Shown here piece by piece: positions 60,962-64,000 of a DNA stretch of 64,000 bases. Below the pieces are notes generated by a model. The model saw only the letters and a list, made by a program, of their open reading frames with translations, made no database searches and had not been told where the DNA came from. How positions within the stretch are numbered: position 1 is the first letter of the stretch; every line of letters begins with the position of its first letter. Origin of the DNA: Beijerinckiaceae bacterium (GTDB lineage: Bacteria; Bacteroidota; Bacteroidia; Chitinophagales; Chitinophagaceae). The translations under genes were made by a program, and so were the position numbers. Location of the stretch: the NCBI GenBank assembly GCA_903970475.1, contig CAJCIQ010000129.1, positions 1 to 64,000 on the forward strand, given 5' to 3'.

Positions 60962-61161
60962 TCGGAACCTGATTTTTCCTCTTCCCGTTTTTGATCGTTG
61001 TTTTCAACCGGAACCTTCCACCTTCCCACTGCCTTCATTTGCTGATGCAAGGCCCATTCAATCTGGCCATTTACGCTTCGAAACTCTTCCTGGGCCCACT
61101 TTTCCAGGGCCTCATACAAAGCAGCATCCAAGCGCAGGGCAAAACTTTTCTTCTGACTCAC
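60958..61161 (-). CDS. Arc-family ribbon-helix-helix DNA-binding protein
   Basis: This 67-residue protein has a ribbon-helix-helix domain: the strand KKSFALRLDAALYEALEKW, then EEFRSVNGQIEWALHQQM. These small dimers bind DNA with a beta ribbon. The start is GTG at 61161; no ATG is available in frame. It lies 25 bases after the SPFH stop on the same strand. Pairing of this small protein with an SPFH gene is, as far as I recall, widespread in Bacteroidota and other phyla and has no clear explanation. Its polar tail (ENNDQKREEEKSGSD) may be disordered. It is probably a regulator of its own operon or a partner of the SPFH protein. Confidence 0.82.
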   Translation of the reverse strand: MSQKKSFALRLDAALYEALEKWAQEEFRSVNGQIEWALHQQMKAVGRWKVPVENNDQKREEEKSGSD

Positions 61162-61186
61162 CAGGCATAAATTAGTAGGACATCAA

Positions 61187-62050
61187 TTATTGGTACAAGG
61201 TTCCTGTATTGAGGATGGGTTGAGCTCCGCGCTCACCACAAAGCACCACCATCAGGTTAGAAACCATAGCGGCTTTACGTTCATCATCCAGTTCCACAAT
61301 ATGTCTTTTGGACAACTGATCCAAGGCCAATTCCACCATACCCACAGCGCCTTCGACGATTTTAGTCCTGGCAGCTACTATAGCCGTGGCTTGCTGACGT
61401 TGCAACATGGCCCCTGCAATCTCCTGGGCATAAGCCAAATGACTGATCCTGGCCTCCTTGATGATCAGACCGGCAGGAGCCAATCGATCATTAAGCTCAG
61501 ACTCCAGCATTTCATTGACTTTGGAACCTCCCTCCCTAAGGGTAACTTCCGCCCCTTCCGCCTCCATATTATCGTATGGGCAAGTGGTTGCCAGGTGACG
61601 TACTGCGGCCTCACTTTGGATATTTACATATTGCTTATAATCTGCTACTTCAAAACTGGACTTATAGGTGTCACTGACCTGCCATACAATGACTGCGGCA
61701 ATTTCAACGGGATTACCCATCTTATCATTGACCTTCAGGGTTTGTCCGTTCAGGTTCTGGGCCCTGAGCGAAATACTGGTAACCGTGTAGAAGGGATTGA
61801 CCCAAAGCAATCCATTTTCTTTTACCGTTCCCACATATTTTCCAAAAAACAAGCAAACACGAGCTTGGTTGGGGGATACAATCATGGTTCCCTTGGCCAG
61901 GAAAATAAAGGCCAGTTCCAGCATAATCCCTAAAACGACAGCTCCTGGATTTCCCTGAAAAATGGCAAAAGTGGCGATACCTCCGAAGAAGCAAACAAAA
62001 GCCCCCACCAGGGCCAAGTATCCCGAAATGGGACGCATAATCTTTTCCAT
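61187..62050 (-). CDS. SPFH/Band 7 domain membrane protein
   Basis: This 287-residue protein has an N-terminal hydrophobic hairpin (about 8-50), then the SPFH domain with VSPNQARVCLFFGKYVGTV, GLLWVNPFYTVTSISLRAQN and NGQTLKVNDKMGNPVEIAAVIVWQV, and a coiled-coil-rich end. SPFH proteins (stomatin, flotillin, HflK/C) form ring-like membrane scaffolds that help order membranes or control proteases. It lacks a protease partner gene nearby and is followed by the Arc-type gene. A TACTTTTG box lies 31 bases before the start. It is divergent from the CE2 esterase gene. Confidence 0.88.
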   Translation of the reverse strand: MEKIMRPISGYLALVGAFVCFFGGIATFAIFQGNPGAVVLGIMLELAFIFLAKGTMIVSPNQARVCLFFGKYVGTVKENGLLWVNPFYTVTSISLRAQNLNGQTLKVNDKMGNPVEIAAVIVWQVSDTYKSSFEVADYKQYVNIQSEAAVRHLATTCPYDNMEAEGAEVTLREGGSKVNEMLESELNDRLAPAGLIIKEARISHLAYAQEIAGAMLQRQQATAIVAARTKIVEGAVGMVELALDQLSKRHIVELDDERKAAMVSNLMVVLCGERGAQPILNTGTLYQ

Positions 62051-62081
62051 AAAGAAATTCTTTTTGATATTATTATGATAT

Positions 62082-62089
62082 CAAAAGTA
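62082..62089 (-). promoter_or_regulatory. -7 box TACTTTTG for the SPFH gene
   Basis: On the minus strand TACTTTTG matches TAnnTTTG and ends 31 bases before the ATG at 62050. A small dyad GATAT/ATATC (62065-62081) lies between it and the start and might be an operator for the Arc-type protein. Confidence 0.45.
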
Positions 62090-62131
62090 ACACTTTTTTC
62101 TTCCCTATCTTTATTTTTAAAATATTTTCAG

Positions 62132-63241
62132 ATGATTCAGGCTCAATGGACTAGTATTCAACTACTTGCAATAGGATTTATGGCCCTTTCTGTTGCCGCC
62201 CCGGCCAGCGCCCATGCGGGTTCTGGCGCCGCCCATTCGGGTTCTGGAAACTTTTATCCCGCTGCTGACGCTCATATCCGGTACGGAGGCAGAGCCGATC
62301 AGTCCATTCCAGGTGAAATCAGGTTCTGGGGCGCCGGCGCCTACATGCAAATACATTTTGAAGGATCATCCTGCCTGATATATCTGAAAGACCAACAATT
62401 CGGAGGAAGACATAACTGGATCCAGATAGCGGTAGACGGTGAAACCCCTTACCGGCTCCAAACCCGCAGCGGATCTGACACGTTGAATATAGAGGCCAGG
62501 CTTAAAGGCAGCTCTCATGTGTTGGTCATTTGTAAAAACACAGAAACCCAGGTAGGATACCTCGGCTTTGCGGGTGTTCGCTGTAAAAAGCTACTGGATC
62601 TACCTGTAGCTCCCGCACATAAAATAGAATTTATCGGCAATTCCATTACCTGTGGCGCATTAAGTGATATGTCTTTACACCCATGTGGCCAGGGCGATTA
62701 TTACGACCAGTCAAACGCTTATTATAGTTATGGGTCTTTGACTGCCAAATCCCTGAATGCAGATTACATCCTGACTTCTGTTTCCGGCATTGGGCTTATG
62801 CACAGTTGCTGTAGCATGAAGATCAACATGCCGCAGGTATTCGACAAAATCAACCTGGCAGGCGATTCCATTACCTGGGACTTCAACAAATATCAACCAG
62901 ATGTGGTGACCATATGCCTGGGTCAAAACGATGGCTTGCAGGATTCAGCCACCTTTTGCGGGGCTTATATCTCCTTTTTGTATACGCTGAGGGGACATTA
63001 TCCAAAGGCCGATTTAATATGCCTTACTTCTCCGATGGCAGATGCCAAACTCACTGCCTTTATGCAGAAATGTTTAACGGCTATTTCCGATGCTGTACAA
63101 AAGGAAGGGGACCATAAGGTATATACCTATTTCTATCAGAAATGGTATCACCATGGATGCGCAGGACATCCGGATCTGCAAGAGCATAAAGCCATCGCCA
63201 CTGAATTAACGGCCTTTATCCAGAAAACAGAGGGTTGGTAA
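62132..63241 (+). CDS. CE2-type carbohydrate esterase (SGNH hydrolase)
   Basis: This 369-residue secreted enzyme has a signal peptide (about 1-28), an N-terminal jelly roll (40-155: GEIRFWGAGAYMQIHFEG) and an SGNH domain. The nucleophile is Ser171 in EFIGNSITCG, the oxyanion Asn is in LGQNDG (266), and the His lies in HGCAGHPDLQEH (346 or 352). The Asp two residues before His of common SGNH enzymes is missing, as in CE2 enzymes that use a Ser-His dyad. CE2 esterases remove acetyl groups from xylan or other glycans. The Ser/His-rich AHAGSGAAHSGSG linker follows the signal. It is divergent from SPFH. Confidence 0.85.
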   Translation: MIQAQWTSIQLLAIGFMALSVAAPASAHAGSGAAHSGSGNFYPAADAHIRYGGRADQSIPGEIRFWGAGAYMQIHFEGSSCLIYLKDQQFGGRHNWIQIAVDGETPYRLQTRSGSDTLNIEARLKGSSHVLVICKNTETQVGYLGFAGVRCKKLLDLPVAPAHKIEFIGNSITCGALSDMSLHPCGQGDYYDQSNAYYSYGSLTAKSLNADYILTSVSGIGLMHSCCSMKINMPQVFDKINLAGDSITWDFNKYQPDVVTICLGQNDGLQDSATFCGAYISFLYTLRGHYPKADLICLTSPMADAKLTAFMQKCLTAISDAVQKEGDHKVYTYFYQKWYHHGCAGHPDLQEHKAIATELTAFIQKTEGW

Positions 63242-63279
63242 TACAGGACGTCTGGGTCCTTTGGGGCGCCGCTCAGATC

Positions 63280-63954
63280 CTACTGCCCCCCGGTTTCGCC
63301 GGTGCGCACATTGTATTTTTTCTTGCCCGCGTTCTTCTTATTGTAATCCTGCACCTCTTTTGGGACTGTGTTGAGAGAGGTATCTACAATGGACTTTGCC
63401 CCGTGGGAGGATGCCCCGAAATCATCCTGGAGCTTGTCCAGGACATAACGCTCAGTTTTGGCAACAGTGCCTGTGGAGGGATCATAATAGCTCCAGGTGC
63501 CGTGCTTGACCGTGGAAGCTTCTAGTTTAACAACCTTACGGTGGGAAACGAAAGGATTATGTGGATCATCATAGACCGTAACGGTATCGTATGGATTTTG
63601 GGGATCGACGGCCATCCAGCTTTCTTCCCTGAGCCGGTTTCCGGAGGCCGTGAAATATTCCTGTAAGCCGTCCATGCTGCCCCAGCGGTAATTTTCTACG
63701 CCAACCAGATCTCCCTGTAACGTATATTTTCTCCACTTTCCATCCTTAACATCATCTTTGTACAAGCCTTCTTCCTCATACCCGGGTTCTCCCCTCAAGG
63801 GATCTATATGTATGACCCAAGGTCCTTGCTTGTGCTTTTTCTGATCCACACAATTGAGGGTATCTCCTTTTTCTCCAATGATATAGGTGGCGCATTGTGC
63901 CTTGGCCCCCCATCCGATCAGGAGGGAAACCACAAGGAAGGATATCGTTTTCAT
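63280..63954 (-). CDS. exported protein with MORN-like repeats
   Basis: This 224-residue protein has a signal peptide (1-19, ending AKAQ). Repeated MORN-like units follow: EEEGLYKDDVKDGKWRKY, LQGDLVGVENYRWGSMDGLQEYF, and later KHGTWSYYDPSTG. Two Cys (in AQCATY and LNCVD) may form a disulfide. Such repeats form beta hairpins and bind proteins or lipids; the function is unknown. The ATG at 63954 gives a good signal peptide, and a TATATTTG box at 63987-63994 leaves a leader of about 30 bases. An in-frame ATG at 63984 is less likely. Confidence 0.75.
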   Translation of the reverse strand: MKTISFLVVSLLIGWGAKAQCATYIIGEKGDTLNCVDQKKHKQGPWVIHIDPLRGEPGYEEEGLYKDDVKDGKWRKYTLQGDLVGVENYRWGSMDGLQEYFTASGNRLREESWMAVDPQNPYDTVTVYDDPHNPFVSHRKVVKLEASTVKHGTWSYYDPSTGTVAKTERYVLDKLQDDFGASSHGAKSIVDTSLNTVPKEVQDYNKKNAGKKKYNVRTGETGGQ

Positions 63955-63986
63955 TCGGATAATGGGCATGGTTGACAACTTCATTA

Positions 63987-63994
63987 CAAATATA
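63987..63994 (-). promoter_or_regulatory. -7 box TATATTTG for the MORN-like gene
   Basis: On the minus strand TATATTTG matches TAnnTTTG and lies 32 bases before the ATG at 63954. It ends only two bases before another in-frame ATG at 63984, which would then be leaderless. Confidence 0.45.
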
Positions 63995-64000
63995 ACGACC

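Overview
The window looks like chromosomal DNA of a member of the Bacteroidota, most probably a Chitinophagaceae-type soil or water bacterium. The reasons are a type IX secretion gene (porW/sprE type), a TonB-plug barrel paired with a GLPGLI protein, a Porin_10-type putative porin, DUF2911 and DUF4403 proteins, bactofilin next to AtpZ, a SusA-like amylase, and -7 promoter boxes of the TAnnTTTG type instead of the usual -10 boxes. Coding density is high, GC is middling, and I see no rRNA, tRNA, CRISPR array, phage or insertion sequence. The species itself cannot be named from the sequence.

Layout. 1-2978 (+): the end of a D-amino-acid oxidase gene, then a class I glutamine amidotransferase, a diheme cytochrome c and an ATP-grasp-like protein in one tight run. 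3013-5021 (-): a two-component system whose sensor has a histidine-rich periplasmic loop. 5277-10163 (-): a colinear run of purine nucleoside phosphorylase, putative porin, a small HYC/CC/PP-type protein, a heavy-metal-associated lipoprotein and a barrel protein. 10236-12028 (+): sucC and an acetyltransferase. 12048-14124 (-): an M23-like membrane stub, bactofilin, AtpZ, an AtpI-like protein and an SprT-like protein. 14251-20283 (+): PorW/SprE, a class A penicillin-binding protein and a DUF2911 protein. 20352-23193 (-): a barrel protein, an RlpA-like protein and an L,D-transpeptidase.

23236-40310 is largely a glycogen and maltodextrin region: glgB, then a run glgA-glgC-sugar transporter-secreted amylase on the minus strand, a ROK glucokinase, and a DPE2-like malQ with two starch-binding domains. 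A GH63-like glucosidase lies further on at 51482. Together these could degrade maltodextrin in the periplasm, import the products, phosphorylate glucose, and make or remodel glycogen. An outer-membrane barrel/GLPGLI pair and a muropeptide-type dipeptide epimerase are interspersed.

40383-51370 is mixed housekeeping: a tiny membrane protein, a DUF1080-like protein, dnaK, a TetA-like exporter, a YgiD-like dioxygenase, an unknown secreted protein, DUF4403, GtrA, a barrel protein and an ABC-F ATPase. 51482-63954 holds the glucosidase, two methyltransferase-like proteins, two related lipoproteins behind an LTA-synthase-like membrane protein, a PAP2 protein overlapping a CBS-domain membrane protein, an SPFH protein with a small Arc-type DNA-binding protein, a CE2-type esterase and a MORN-like protein.

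No gene cluster here is a clear-cut unknown defence or mobile system. The best second-look items are the amidotransferase/cytochrome/ATP-grasp operon, the SPFH-Arc pair, the LTA-synthase-like/lipoprotein run, altered catalytic motifs in the penicillin-binding protein, PAP2 and ROK proteins, very long intergenic hairpins, a 13-bp tandem repeat, and -7 boxes placed only 2-4 bases before start codons.
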